Shown: positions 16,315-23,731, counted from the first letter of the stretch. The stretch: 32,074 bases of DNA from CAXCDZ01 sp963981525 (GCA_963981525.1 CAXCDZ010000004.1:1-32074); one strand, 5' to 3'. The notes: generated from the letters alone by a model not told the origin. Made by a program: numbers and translations.

Positions 16315-16899
16315 CTAGAACAGAGTCGTCTGCACTTTTGCTTTTTTAACTTCTCTTTCTTCAAACTGGACAGGCACCTCAATTAGATTGTTCCACTTGT
16401 TCTTAAACTTAAGCTGGCTATACTTAACTCCGTAATCATATATGTCCCGCGTAATCTCTACATCCTTGAGGCAGTACTTGGTCAGATTCTCCCAGTCTCC
16501 CTCTCGATAATACTTGATCGCATCCAGTCCATGCCCACTCTTTTGCGCTCCGATCGTTTCCTTGGCCACTGCATCCAGCCCGATCCGATGCCCCACCTCG
16601 CGCTCAATCTCCACCATAATATCAAAGTTGGGTAGTGCCAAGAGATCTCCCACATAATATGGTTGGAGCGCTGGCATATCAAAATTAATCGAGTTAAACC
16701 CCACAATCCGATCAGCCTGCTCAAACAGCGAAAACATCTCCGGAAACTCCTCTTCTCTGTATCCCTTGATCCACTCTTCTTCTGTCTCGCTATCACGATA
16801 AAACACACCCGACACCGACACCTCCAACTTAGCTGGGTGATACCCTCCCACCTCATCAAAAGTCTTCTTGGTCTCGACATCAAAAACTATCAGTTTCAT
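16315..16899 (-). CDS. DEDDy 3'-5' exonuclease-like protein (RNase H fold)
   Basis: A 194-residue protein with the DEDDy exonuclease motifs: D7-x-E9 in VFDVET, the second motif GFNSINFD ending at D74, and Y142-x-x-x-D146 in the C-terminal motif. This pattern fits stand-alone PolB-type/YprB-like ribonuclease H-fold exonucleases. The substrate is unknown. It is first in the operon ahead of sufC, with a TAGAAT -10 element 7 nt upstream of its ATG, so it probably initiates the leaderless suf transcript. No functional link to Fe-S assembly is obvious; the shared promoter may be incidental. Confidence 0.8.
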   Translation of the reverse strand: MKLIVFDVETKKTFDEVGGYHPAKLEVSVSGVFYRDSETEEEWIKGYREEEFPEMFSLFEQADRIVGFNSINFDMPALQPYYVGDLLALPNFDIMVEIEREVGHRIGLDAVAKETIGAQKSGHGLDAIKYYREGDWENLTKYCLKDVEITRDIYDYGVKYSQLKFKNKWNNLIEVPVQFEEREVKKAKVQTTLF

Positions 16900-16906
16900 A
16901 TCAAGT

Positions 16907-16912
16907 ATTCTA
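16907..16912 (-). promoter_or_regulatory. -10 element for the exonuclease-suf operon (leaderless start)
   Basis: TAGAAT read on the minus strand, 7 nt before the ATG ending at 16899. No Shine-Dalgarno sequence intervenes. Confidence 0.5.
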
Positions 16913-16931
16913 CAACAACTTTCCCAGAACT

Positions 16932-17053
16932 AGGCACTCACATGTTTTTTGAGTTGCAAAAAATGTCACAGCACGACGGTGCGAGATCTTACAGGCAAAT
17001 TTTCAGCAGAAAATTATGCGTGGTTTTGCGTTCAAAATATGTGTGATGTGACT
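16932..17053 (+). repeat. Structured intergenic element, copy B
   Basis: It fills the gap between the suf-operon promoter and the 3' end of pgk. Core GAGTTGCAAAA pairs with TTTTGCGTTC; the outer helix uses TCACAT..TTTTTGA against TCAAAATATGTGTGA. Hairpin 1 is GCAC (16971-16974), loop GACG, GTGC (16979-16982). Hairpin 2 is AATTTTC (16998-17004), loop AGCA, GAAAATT (17009-17015): a stem unlike the other copies but fully paired around the same loop. It lacks the GGTCGC/GATAGT blocks of the others, so it is the most diverged copy. Confidence 0.8.
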
Positions 17054-17066
17054 AGCGGGAAAGTTA

Positions 17067-18095
17067 TTATGTGATTTTTAAAACTTCCAGCCCTACCAAC
17101 GTTCCATTCTCAATTAACTTAAGCATCGCCCCGCCACCAGTCGAGACATAATCAATTCGCTCCAGGTGAGCCTCGTCACTAATTGCAGCGAGTGTATCTC
17201 CCCCACCCACAATCACATCCGCCGGCTCATTCTCAATCAACGCCTCATATAGCTTATGAGTGCCTGCTCGGTACTGCTCATCTTCCACTTTCCCCATCGG
17301 CCCATTCCAGATCACAGTCTGCGCTTTGCTAATCTCTTCTGCAAATATTTTAGATGTCCCCTCACCAATATCTAGTAACTCATCTCCCTCAACTGGTATT
17401 ATCACTCTCGCTTTTCCTGATAACTCAATTTTTCTTTTTTGATACTCATTGGCGAGCTTCCCGCCCAGTAGTAGTGTGTCAGCTTTTCTTGAGATCACAT
17501 CAAGCAGCTTGAGCTTATCCTCGACTTTCGATCCTCCCATCACAACCACTAGTGGTCTGGCTGGACTCTCTACCGCCTTAGATATTCTCTCAACTTCTTC
17601 AAGAAGATCAAATCCAGCATAACTAGGTAGCAGCTTCGCCACCCCCACCACACTCGCCACCGCTCGGTGACTCACCCCAAAAGCCTCATTCACATAAACT
17701 TCTGCGAGGTCGGCAAGTTCCTGCGAGAACTCCTCATCATTCGCATTCTCCCCCTCCCAAAATCTAAGATTCTCCAGCATCACCACTCTCGACTGAGACA
17801 CTGAGACACTGGAAAACTGAGACACTAAACTAATTGGTTCGCCAATTAGTTTTTCTGCATACTTAACAACTTGCGCTAGGGATAGCTCTGGCACAACCTT
17901 CCCCCCTGGCTTACCAAGGTGAGCGCACAACACAATCTGCTTAGCACCACCCGCGAGTAGATACTCGATTGTTTTCCTCGTTCTCATAATTCTCGTGTCG
18001 TCCACCAACTGCAACGCTTTCCCGAGAGTCACGTTCCAGTCAACCCTCACCAACACTCTCTTATCTTTTGGATCTACCTCATCAATACTTCTCAT
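17067..18095 (-). CDS. pgk: Phosphoglycerate kinase
   Basis: A 342-residue enzyme of glycolysis converting 1,3-bisphosphoglycerate and ADP to 3-phosphoglycerate and ATP. Recognisable motifs are VRVDWNV, DDTRI, LCAHLGKP, LENLRFWEGE, VYVNEAFGVSHR, GGSKVEDK, TVIWNGPMG and YVSTGGGAML. It is about 50 residues shorter than typical bacterial Pgk; shortening is visible between LIGEPISLV and the LENLRF motif, where a Ser/Val/Gln stretch (QFSSVSVSQS) encoded by tandem CTGAGACA units replaces the usual helix. The start overlaps the aldolase stop by 4 bp, so the two are translationally coupled. All catalytic segments remain, so it should be active. Confidence 0.95.
   Translation of the reverse strand: MRSIDEVDPKDKRVLVRVDWNVTLGKALQLVDDTRIMRTRKTIEYLLAGGAKQIVLCAHLGKPGGKVVPELSLAQVVKYAEKLIGEPISLVSQFSSVSVSQSRVVMLENLRFWEGENANDEEFSQELADLAEVYVNEAFGVSHRAVASVVGVAKLLPSYAGFDLLEEVERISKAVESPARPLVVVMGGSKVEDKLKLLDVISRKADTLLLGGKLANEYQKRKIELSGKARVIIPVEGDELLDIGEGTSKIFAEEISKAQTVIWNGPMGKVEDEQYRAGTHKLYEALIENEPADVIVGGGDTLAAISDEAHLERIDYVSTGGGAMLKLIENGTLVGLEVLKIT
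17793..17826. repeat. Short tandem repeat within pgk
   Basis: Three CTGAGACA units (17793-17800, 17801-17808, 17817-17824), the last offset by 8 bp. Translated on the minus strand as a Ser/Val/Gln-rich loop. Similar units precede the PrgI-like gene at 8814-8857. Confidence 0.7.
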
Positions 18096-18925
18096 TCCAC
18101 ACTCTTTCCATACTGCTCAACTATTGCTACTAGCTCCTTCATTCTCTCCACACTAGTTGTACCCAAAAATCCCTCCCGCTTAGCACCTGTGTACTGACCA
18201 AACTCCTGCCACACCGCCCGTCCAACCGCCATCCCACTTGCTCCCGACTCACACGCAACCTGTAGTGCTTGCTTGTACTCTTCGTACTTCATTCCAGCCG
18301 AGAGTAGCACCCATGGCACTTGAGAGATCTCGTTAATTTTCTCGCAGCTCTCCCTGTCTCCCGGATACTCGATCTTAAGAATATCATGGCCTAGCTCACT
18401 CGTCTCACGCACGATCTCGACTACTTCTTCTGCACGAGATGTTTCGATCTTATAGCTCAGTGGCTCCAGGAGAAACACTATCTCCTCCTGCTCACACTCC
18501 CCAGCTAATCTTCTTGCTAGCTTTCGCTGCTTGCTCGCCAGCTCAGTGTTTTCTGGATCATAATATAGAAGTAGTTTTGCTCCTGTCGCACCCAACTCTT
18601 TTAATTGAGCCACATCCCAATCTGGTAATAACTCAGTCTCCCTCTCCTCTTTCCCCCCTCTGTATCCTGACTTCTCCACCGACATCATCCAGCCACACTG
18701 CATGTTCGAATCAACTATTTCTTTTCCGTACACTGGATCGATCAATATCCCACTCACCATCTCGCTATATAACTCAACCATTTGCCTCTTCCACTCCATC
18801 ATCTCATTTTTCGTTACCATTTCAGGGTTGTTGGAGTTAAGATTTCTAGCTAATGATCCTCTATGGTCAAGTGCCGCGATCGTAATCTTGCCAGACTTAG
18901 TTAATAATGACTGTAGATTTTTCAT
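18092..18925 (-). CDS. Class I (Schiff-base) aldolase, LacD-like
   Basis: A 277-residue TIM-barrel aldolase of the LacD/tagatose-1,6-bisphosphate aldolase type. Visible are the AALDHRGSL N-terminal motif, GILIDPVYG, GAKLLLYYDP (K117), E154 in FLLEPL, and the probable Schiff-base lysine K184 in HDILKIEYPG, followed by WVLLSAG and the phosphate-binding-like SGASGMAVGRAVW. Physiological substrate could be fructose-1,6-bisphosphate, tagatose-1,6-bisphosphate or a related ketose phosphate; the operon with pgk favours a glycolytic role. It overlaps the upstream small membrane protein and the downstream pgk by 4 bp each. Confidence 0.85.
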   Translation of the reverse strand: MKNLQSLLTKSGKITIAALDHRGSLARNLNSNNPEMVTKNEMMEWKRQMVELYSEMVSGILIDPVYGKEIVDSNMQCGWMMSVEKSGYRGGKEERETELLPDWDVAQLKELGATGAKLLLYYDPENTELASKQRKLARRLAGECEQEEIVFLLEPLSYKIETSRAEEVVEIVRETSELGHDILKIEYPGDRESCEKINEISQVPWVLLSAGMKYEEYKQALQVACESGASGMAVGRAVWQEFGQYTGAKREGFLGTTSVERMKELVAIVEQYGKSVE

Positions 18926-19200
18926 GACTTACCCCTTCTAAACTCAAGTATTTTTGGCACTCCCCACATCACCACTCCCGTCATCATCATTATGAGCAGA
19001 AACAACGCAAACGGCTGGCTAATCTTGTTATGCAGATCTCTCACCAACCTCACATCAATCATTGACGGGATCCACTCTCCCTCAACTTGTCTATGCAAAA
19101 CTGTGCCTCCCCCACTCATCCCGAGTCCAAGTAAAATAACTCCCCACATCGCAACTCGGTGGATCCGCCTACTCCACAAATACAATTTGTTAATTATCAT
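18922..19200 (-). CDS. Small two-helix membrane protein (PepSY-TM-like)
   Basis: A 92-residue protein with two predicted membrane helices (about residues 15-35 and 65-85). Both are preceded by histidine-containing motifs (RRIHRVAMW and DLHNKIS) resembling the helices of PepSY-associated or cytochrome b-like membrane proteins; haem binding is possible but unproven. The reading frame extends upstream to 19353, but ATG 19200 is preferred: TATACT lies 6 nt before it on the minus strand, and upstream codons overlap the divergent MFS gene. It leads the aldolase-pgk operon with a 4-bp overlap. Function is not recognised. Confidence 0.65.
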   Translation of the reverse strand: MIINKLYLWSRRIHRVAMWGVILLGLGMSGGGTVLHRQVEGEWIPSMIDVRLVRDLHNKISQPFALFLLIMMMTGVVMWGVPKILEFRRGKS

Positions 19201-19206
19201 ACCCTG

Positions 19207-19214
19207 AGTATAAT
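19207..19214. promoter_or_regulatory. Bidirectional promoter with overlapping -10 elements
   Basis: The + strand TATAAT (19209-19214) ends 8 nt before the GTG start of the MFS gene (19223). On the minus strand TATACT (19212-19207) ends 6 nt before the ATG of the small membrane protein (19200). The two hexamers share four base pairs, and only 22 bp separate the two start codons. Both transcripts should be leaderless. Confidence 0.6.
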
Positions 19215-19222
19215 CTATCCTT

Positions 19223-20413
19223 GTGAATAGATCTAACCGGCGGGAGCTCGCAACCATTTTCATGATCGTCTTTATGGACCTCTTTGGTTTTGGCCTCATT
19301 CTCCCCTTGCTCCCATACATCGCACAAACCTTCGAGGCCACCCCCGCAACCATCGGCTATCTTACGGCCAGCTACTCATTTTTCCAGTTTATCGCAGGAC
19401 CTATCTTAGGTAGGTTATCAGACCGCTTTGGCAGGAAGAAGCTCCTCATCATCTCTCAACTCGGCTCAGCGCTCGGCTTTGTCATTCTTGGCTTTGCCAA
19501 TTCACTCCCACTCCTTTTTCTCTCCCGCATCATCGACGGCACAACCGGAGGGAATATTAGTGTCGCTCAAGCCTACATCGCCGACATCACCACGAAAAAG
19601 AATCGCGCCAAAGGTATGGGTTTGCTCGGTGCCGCCTTCGGACTCGGATTCATGTTTGGTCCGGCAATTGGCGGCTATCTCTCCCAATTTGGCTTTGCTA
19701 CCCCCGCCATCTTTGCCGCCTCCATCGCTTGTTTGACCTCTGCCGCTACCGCGATCTTTCTCAAAGAAACTGTTAAGAAAAGCAAGCTCGACAGTCTCAT
19801 TCCAGCCAGAACCAAACCCAATCTATCAGTCCTCACCAAGGCTCCTCTCAACTACTTTATTCTTACCTTCTTCGTTATCTCTCTTGGCTTCAGTGGTATG
19901 CAAAGCACCTTTGCCCTTCTCGTCGAGAGCAAATTTAACTGGGGACCACGTGAAGTGGGTTATATCTTCGCCCTAGTTGGCATCATCGCCATTATTTCCC
20001 AAATTAAGATTCTTCCTTACACTGTCAAAAAATGGGGTGAAAAAAAGACCCTTCTTGGTTCTCTCCCAGTTCTTGCCTCTGGACTTGCTCTCATGGGTAT
20101 TACTCGTTCCATTATTGGTCAGGTTATCGCCAACACCCTCCTCCCTCTCGGAAACTCACTTATTAATCCCACTCTCACCTCACTAGCCTCAAAAAATGTA
20201 GATCAAGATGACTACGGCACTACTCTCGGCTTTCTCCAATCAGCAAGCTCCCTCGGCAGGATCATCGGCCCCATCTTCGCAAGTCAACTATTTCAGATCT
20301 TCTCCCCGTCCACCCCTTTTATCGTCTCCAGCATTATCATTCTCATCGTCTTTTTGTTCCTGCGCGACATCCTCTCCCCCAAAACATCTTTCCTTACTCG
20401 CCTTTTTTCCTAG
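19223..20413 (+). CDS. MFS transporter, TetA-like drug exporter family
   Basis: A 396-residue, 12-helix major facilitator. The loop 2-3 signature GRLSDRFGRKK (about residues 62-72) and an LSRIIDGTTGGNISVAQAYIADIT helix are characteristic of the TCR/Tet-type drug:H+ antiporters, and KGMGLLGAAFGLGFMFGPAIGGYL matches the antiporter motif C region. Substrate is unknown. The GTG start is set by the -10 element 8 nt upstream. It diverges from the aldolase-pgk operon and converges on the HPF gene, overlapping its end by 20 bp. Confidence 0.9.
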   Translation: MNRSNRRELATIFMIVFMDLFGFGLILPLLPYIAQTFEATPATIGYLTASYSFFQFIAGPILGRLSDRFGRKKLLIISQLGSALGFVILGFANSLPLLFLSRIIDGTTGGNISVAQAYIADITTKKNRAKGMGLLGAAFGLGFMFGPAIGGYLSQFGFATPAIFAASIACLTSAATAIFLKETVKKSKLDSLIPARTKPNLSVLTKAPLNYFILTFFVISLGFSGMQSTFALLVESKFNWGPREVGYIFALVGIIAIISQIKILPYTVKKWGEKKTLLGSLPVLASGLALMGITRSIIGQVIANTLLPLGNSLINPTLTSLASKNVDQDDYGTTLGFLQSASSLGRIIGPIFASQLFQIFSPSTPFIVSSIIILIVFLFLRDILSPKTSFLTRLFS

Positions 20414-20723
20414 ACCTGCTCTTCTTGCTCCCCAATCTCTCGTAATGCTTCCTGATTCTTCGCGCGCTCTTCGCATATGCCTCGTCTAGTGCAGACAATA
20501 GCTCTTTGCCTTTCCCGGTCACCGAGACTTCCTTGCCAGGCACTCGCACCTTTAGCTTCACCTTGTACCCCCAGCGCGTACCTTTGGACAAGTTCACTAC
20601 TCCACCCCTCATATCTCCACTTACTTTCCCCATATACTTAGATAGTGGTTCCAGTTTTCGCAAAATCTTCTTATGAATATCCCCCTTAACACTCACCCCT
20701 CTAAACACTAGTTGCCATTTCAT
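20394..20723 (-). CDS. Ribosome hibernation-promoting factor, HPF/RaiA family (short form)
   Basis: A 109-residue basic protein with the HPF/YfiA fold pattern: VSVKGDIHKKILRKLEPLSKYM, then a central beta strand pair (YKVKLKVRVPGKEVSVTGKG) and the LLSALDEAYAKSARRIRKH helix. It would bind the ribosomal decoding centre in stationary phase. It lacks the C-terminal dimerisation domain of long HPF, and the C-terminal tail is Lys/Arg/Ser-rich. AAAGGAG lies about 9 nt before the ATG. It follows the Fe-permease-like gene by 18 bp in the same direction. Confidence 0.85.
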   Translation of the reverse strand: MKWQLVFRGVSVKGDIHKKILRKLEPLSKYMGKVSGDMRGGVVNLSKGTRWGYKVKLKVRVPGKEVSVTGKGKELLSALDEAYAKSARRIRKHYERLGSKKSRSRKKGE

Positions 20724-20741
20724 CGCTCGCGCTCCTTTCGT

Positions 20742-21149
20742 TTATTTTTTAGCCTTTCCCCCCCTCTTCACAATCGCCTTTGTATATTTCTCGTGTATCA
20801 TTCGGAACTCATCAAGTAACTCATCCAATTCCTTGTCTGGCAACTCTTCTGCCCCCATTATCTTGTTACGCGCACCCTTATTTGACTTAACAAGCTCATC
20901 TAACTTAATATGAGTTGCCTTCGCGTCCCTGTTCTGTGTATTCTGGATGAGAAACACCATCAGAAACGTCAACACTGTAGTACCCGTATTTATCACTAGC
21001 TGCCAACTATCAGAATAGTTAAACAGTGGTCCAGATACCGCCCAGATTATTGTTGCAGTCGTCGCCCACACAAACGCAGAGGGTTTCCCCATCCAGACTG
21101 AAGATCCATTCGAAAATCTCTGAAACAGCTCACTCATTTTGTTTTTCAT
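20742..21149 (-). CDS. Low-affinity iron permease family membrane protein
   Basis: A 135-residue protein. GKPSAFVWATTATIIWAVSGP and WQLVINTGTTVLTFLMVFL are two membrane helices typical of the low-affinity iron permease-like family (Pfam Iron_permease), followed by the signature IQNTQNRDAKATHIKLDELV. The Lys-rich C-terminal tail is cytoplasmic and helical. Bacterial members are poorly characterised, so iron transport is not certain. TAAGAT at 21161-21156 on the minus strand lies 6 nt from the ATG, so it probably leads a two-gene transcript with the HPF gene. Confidence 0.85.
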   Translation of the reverse strand: MKNKMSELFQRFSNGSSVWMGKPSAFVWATTATIIWAVSGPLFNYSDSWQLVINTGTTVLTFLMVFLIQNTQNRDAKATHIKLDELVKSNKGARNKIMGAEELPDKELDELLDEFRMIHEKYTKAIVKRGGKAKK

Positions 21150-21155
21150 ACCATT

Positions 21156-21161
21156 ATCTTA
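21156..21161 (-). promoter_or_regulatory. -10 element for the Fe-permease-like gene (leaderless start)
   Basis: TAAGAT on the minus strand, 6 nt from the ATG ending at 21149. It lies just before the stop codon of the upstream FkbM-like gene. Confidence 0.4.
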
Positions 21162-21163
21162 CC

Positions 21164-21883
21164 CTATTTATTCCTCATTGTTGCGGTGATCAGTGATAGT
21201 CCTCTCGCCTTATTCCATGGCATTACCTTCCCACCTACCGAAACCTCTACCAAGTATCCTTTTTCCTCAAGCATTCCCACGATCTTCCCCATCGTTGGCT
21301 TACCAATCGGATGAAACTCAATTAGATAATGGTTGCACTTCCTAATCTCATTTTTTGCCGAGAGCAACACTTTACCTTCTGCCCCCTCAATATCAAGCTT
21401 GATGATATCCCACTCTTGGCGCTTAAGATAATGCTTCAGAGACTGGGTCTTCACGACCACCCGCTCACTCTCCTGCTCTCCATTCCACGCGCCTTCCGTA
21501 AACCCAGCCGTCGAGTACCACCCCTCTCCACTACTATCACGAAAGAGTAGCTCTTTCCCCTTACGATCAGACAGCGCCACTTCTTCAGTCGTTATCCCTG
21601 AGAGCTGATTCTCCCAAATATTTTTCTCAAGCAACCGATAGCTCACTGGATTAGGCTCCAACGCCGTAATCACAGGCTCCTGATAAATCTTCGCGTAATA
21701 GAGAGTCGTCAGTCCAATATGTGCTCCCGCATCAAGTATCTGCAATCCTGGTTTGTCCAGCATTGGATAATCTACGGGGTCAAGATAATACACATGATCT
21801 CCCCAGATCTCGCGCTTGATCGTGTGATATTCCGGCGAATTATGGAAATAGACTGTATATCCCTGGAGTTTTGCACTTTGCAT
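21164..21883 (-). CDS. FkbM-family SAM-dependent methyltransferase
   Basis: A 239-residue class I methyltransferase. The SAM-binding motif I is ILDAGAHIG (49-57), followed by ALEPNPVSYRLLEKNI (motif II with the acidic residue that binds the ribose) and the FkbM signature WDIIKLDIEGAE (about 160-170), then LIEFHP. FkbM proteins often methylate sugars of surface glycans or natural products; the acceptor here is unknown. TATAAT lies 6 nt upstream of the ATG on the minus strand. It diverges from the toxin-antitoxin pair with a 60-bp gap. Confidence 0.88.
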   Translation of the reverse strand: MQSAKLQGYTVYFHNSPEYHTIKREIWGDHVYYLDPVDYPMLDKPGLQILDAGAHIGLTTLYYAKIYQEPVITALEPNPVSYRLLEKNIWENQLSGITTEEVALSDRKGKELLFRDSSGEGWYSTAGFTEGAWNGEQESERVVVKTQSLKHYLKRQEWDIIKLDIEGAEGKVLLSAKNEIRKCNHYLIEFHPIGKPTMGKIVGMLEEKGYLVEVSVGGKVMPWNKARGLSLITATMRNK

Positions 21884-21889
21884 ATCTGC

Positions 21890-21895
21890 ATTATA
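21890..21895 (-). promoter_or_regulatory. -10 element for the FkbM-like gene (leaderless start)
   Basis: Perfect TATAAT on the minus strand, 6 nt before the ATG ending at 21883; no Shine-Dalgarno sequence. Confidence 0.6.
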
Positions 21896-21906
21896 TCACC
21901 TTCTAC

Positions 21907-21936
21907 TTGACATATGTATATGAAATCTGATACATT
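21907..21936 (+). promoter_or_regulatory. Promoter/operator of the brnT-brnA pair
   Basis: Consensus -35 TTGACA (21907-21912), 18 bp, -10 TACATT (21931-21936), 7 nt to ATG 21944. The inverted repeat TGAT-acatt-ATCA (21928-21940) overlaps the -10 element and is a candidate operator for autoregulation by the antitoxin. Confidence 0.6.
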
Positions 21937-21943
21937 ATCATCA

Positions 21944-22240
21944 ATGATTAGCCGACAGTCAGCCAAAATATTTGCTTGGGATAAAGGAAATATATCCAAA
22001 AACTGGCTCAAGCACAAAGTCGACACCACTGAAGCAGAGGAGGTTTTCTTTGATCTAAGTAAATTAGAATTTGGAGATCCCACCCACTCATCACTAGAAA
22101 CTAGACATATAGTAATTGGTAAAACAAAAAGAGGAAGAATGCTCTACATAGCCTACACTCTGCGCAACAATCGAATTAGAATCATCTCAGCCAGAGATAT
22201 TAACAGCAAAGAAAGGAAATTATATGAAAAAAGCTCTTAA
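21944..22240 (+). CDS. brnT: BrnT-type ribonuclease toxin
   Basis: A 98-residue protein matching the BrnT family, a RelE-fold ribonuclease toxin. The pattern is FAWDKGNISKNWLKHKVD near the start (the family's W-x-x-x-K-N-x-x-KH motif), EEVFFD, HSSLETRHIVIGKT, GRMLYIAYTLR and RIISARDINSKERKLYE. ATG 21944 is preferred over the in-frame ATG at 21914, which lies inside the promoter spacer, because the -10 element ends 7 nt before 21944. Toxin first, antitoxin second is the usual brnTA order; the antitoxin gene overlaps its end by 17 bp. AT-richer and less C-skewed than its neighbours, consistent with recent acquisition. Confidence 0.88.
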   Translation: MISRQSAKIFAWDKGNISKNWLKHKVDTTEAEEVFFDLSKLEFGDPTHSSLETRHIVIGKTKRGRMLYIAYTLRNNRIRIISARDINSKERKLYEKSS

Positions 22241-22481
22241 AATTCCCAAGTTCAAATCAAAAAATGAAGAATTCGAATTTTTTAGCACTCTAGATCTCTC
22301 CGAATATTTCGAAGCTAGCGACGCTCAACCTGTCAGCTTTCCCAACCTCAAGCCGACTAGTCGTTCCATCGCTATTCGTATGCCCGAATTCCTCCTCAAT
22401 AGAATCAAAGAAAAAGCCAATACTATCGGTATTCCATACCAATCTCTCATCAAAACAGAACTTAAGAGAGCATTTCTCTAA
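22224..22481 (+). CDS. brnA: BrnA/CopG-type antitoxin
   Basis: An 85-residue protein matching the CopG-type antitoxin family paired with BrnT: FKSKNEEFEFFSTLDLSEYF, then a FPNLKPTSRSIAIRMPEFLL strand-helix start and a C-terminal IPYQSLIKTELKRAF helix, forming a ribbon-helix-helix. It should neutralise the toxin and bind the promoter inverted repeat. It begins inside the toxin gene (17-bp overlap). Length is normal for the family. Confidence 0.85.
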   Translation: MKKALKIPKFKSKNEEFEFFSTLDLSEYFEASDAQPVSFPNLKPTSRSIAIRMPEFLLNRIKEKANTIGIPYQSLIKTELKRAFL

Positions 22482-22506
22482 ATCCTAAGATATAATCTTA
22501 GTATCT

Positions 22507-22590
22507 GGAGGAGTCCGATAGTGGTTTATTCGAGCGGTTTACTAAACCGCCGTGCGCAAGCACTCGTGGGTTCGAATCCCTCCTCCCCCG
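22507..22590 (+). tRNA. tRNA-Ser-like gene with anticodon ACU (possibly decaying)
   Basis: An 84-nt class II tRNA fold: acceptor GGAGGAG/CTCCCCC (one A-C mismatch), D-stem CGA/TCG, anticodon stem GCGGT/ACCGC with loop TTACTAA (anticodon ACT), variable arm GTGC-GCAA-GCAC, T-arm GTGGG-TTCGAAT-CCCTC (one T-T mismatch), discriminator G. Discriminator is followed by CA rather than CCA. TATAAT lies at 22491-22496, and the promoter sequence closely matches that of the tRNA-Ser(GCU) gene about 1.1 kb downstream. ACU is not a normal bacterial serine anticodon. The mismatches suggest a degenerating duplicate; a functional A34/inosine tRNA is the alternative. Confidence 0.7.
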
Positions 22591-22684
22591 CATTTACAAC
22601 CAAATTATAAAACTCACCGGGCAAGATTATAACGATTTATAAACAGCCATTGTATAAACATTAAATATTTGAGATAGTATCTCC

Positions 22685-23524
22685 ATGGAGCCCAACCAAC
22701 CAATAGAACAACCCACTCAACTGCCCCCACCTCCCCAGCCAACAGTCCCTCCAGCCCATACCCCCCTCTCTATTACCCAACCTAAACCATCCAAACTCCC
22801 CATCATTCTTCTATCTCTCATCTCCGTTCTCTCCCTATCTGGATTAGTCTTTTTCTATCTCCAGACTCAATCACTCAAACAACAAGCTTCAGTTCAACCA
22901 TCACCTACCGCACTAACAACAACTCAACCATCACCACCCACCACATCAGCTTCTCCAATCTCAAATTCACCACTATTCCAAATAAAAGACTTAAATCTAA
23001 CTTTTCAATTACCAACTAAGCTATTAAAGCTAGGAAATTGGGAAACCGCAACTCTCCCAAGTGATACAGGCAACAATATTTGCTTCCACTTAGTACCAAG
23101 CACATCTTGGCTAGTTAAGCCTGTTAGAGCTGGTGGGGTTGGAATTTGTTCTGGTAAATATCTCACCATAAATAGTGTTTCTTCCGATTTTACCGCCGGC
23201 AGAGGTGGTAGCTTTGCTGACATATCTGGATATCGAGTAAAAGATGAACAATATTTCTTAGGACTTCATAATACAGGGGGTGAACGACCACTAACTACAA
23301 ACAATCCAAGCGAAATCACAACCTCAAATGGACTAAAATATCTGCTTATAACTGGAGAGAGCGTAGATAATCCAGGACAACTACTACCAGATGAATATGT
23401 TGGAGCACTAATCAATACTAATAATCCAAATTATCCAGGAATAGTGGTTGCGCTGGAACTTTCTAATGAACTAACCATTGATGACTTTGGTCAAATTCTC
23501 GAAACATTTGTGTTCGAAAAATAG
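22685..23524 (+). CDS. Membrane-anchored protein with Pro-rich N-terminus, function unknown
   Basis: A 279-residue protein. Residues 1-33 are Pro/Gln-rich and probably cytoplasmic; about 37-58 form a single membrane helix; a Thr/Pro/Ser/Gln linker (about 62-100) follows; the remaining 180 residues form an extracellular domain (LNLTFQLPTKLLKL start, a Gly-rich VRAGGVGIC region, GLKYLLITGES). This resembles many small anchored exo-domain proteins of Patescibacteria without a recognised function. It sits between two tRNA-Ser genes. TAGTAT at 22675-22680 is close to the ATG. The distal part of the gene is less C-skewed than neighbouring genes. Confidence 0.65.
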   Translation: MEPNQPIEQPTQLPPPPQPTVPPAHTPLSITQPKPSKLPIILLSLISVLSLSGLVFFYLQTQSLKQQASVQPSPTALTTTQPSPPTTSASPISNSPLFQIKDLNLTFQLPTKLLKLGNWETATLPSDTGNNICFHLVPSTSWLVKPVRAGGVGICSGKYLTINSVSSDFTAGRGGSFADISGYRVKDEQYFLGLHNTGGERPLTTNNPSEITTSNGLKYLLITGESVDNPGQLLPDEYVGALINTNNPNYPGIVVALELSNELTIDDFGQILETFVFEK

Positions 23525-23589
23525 GTTCTAACTTCGTCAACAATACTCCCCACTCATACAAATCATTCTCCTGATATAATCTTCGTATT

Positions 23590-23676
23590 GGAGGATATAC
23601 CGATCGGTTAGGTAGCGGCTTGCTAAGCCGTAGTCGTTTATTCGACTGGTGGGTTCGATTCCCACATCCTCCGCCA
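23590..23676 (+). tRNA. tRNA-Ser (anticodon GCU)
   Basis: A complete class II tRNA of 87 nt including encoded CCA: acceptor GGAGGAT/ATCCTCC (7 bp), D-stem ACC/GGT, anticodon stem GCGGC/GCCGT with loop TTGCTAA, variable arm AGTCG-TTTATT-CGACT, T-arm GTGGG-TTCGATT-CCCAC, discriminator G, CCA at 23674-23676. TATAAT lies at 23575-23580, giving a short 5' leader for RNase P. It reads AGC/AGU serine codons. Confidence 0.95.
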
Positions 23677-23731
23677 AGCAATACGCTATACTATATTTAT
23701 TAGACCGCTTAACCACTAGGAGGTAATAAAA

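Noticed and set aside
19201..19353. Longer start for the small membrane protein at 19353
   Set aside because: It would overlap the MFS coding region extensively and ignores the TATACT 6 nt before ATG 19200.
21914..21943. Upstream ATG start for brnT
   Set aside because: It lies between the TTGACA and TACATT elements, so it would not be in the transcript.
22507..23676. Integrated element bounded by two tRNA genes
   Set aside because: No integrase or exact direct repeat at the tRNA 3' ends; a tandem tRNA duplication explains the arrangement more simply.
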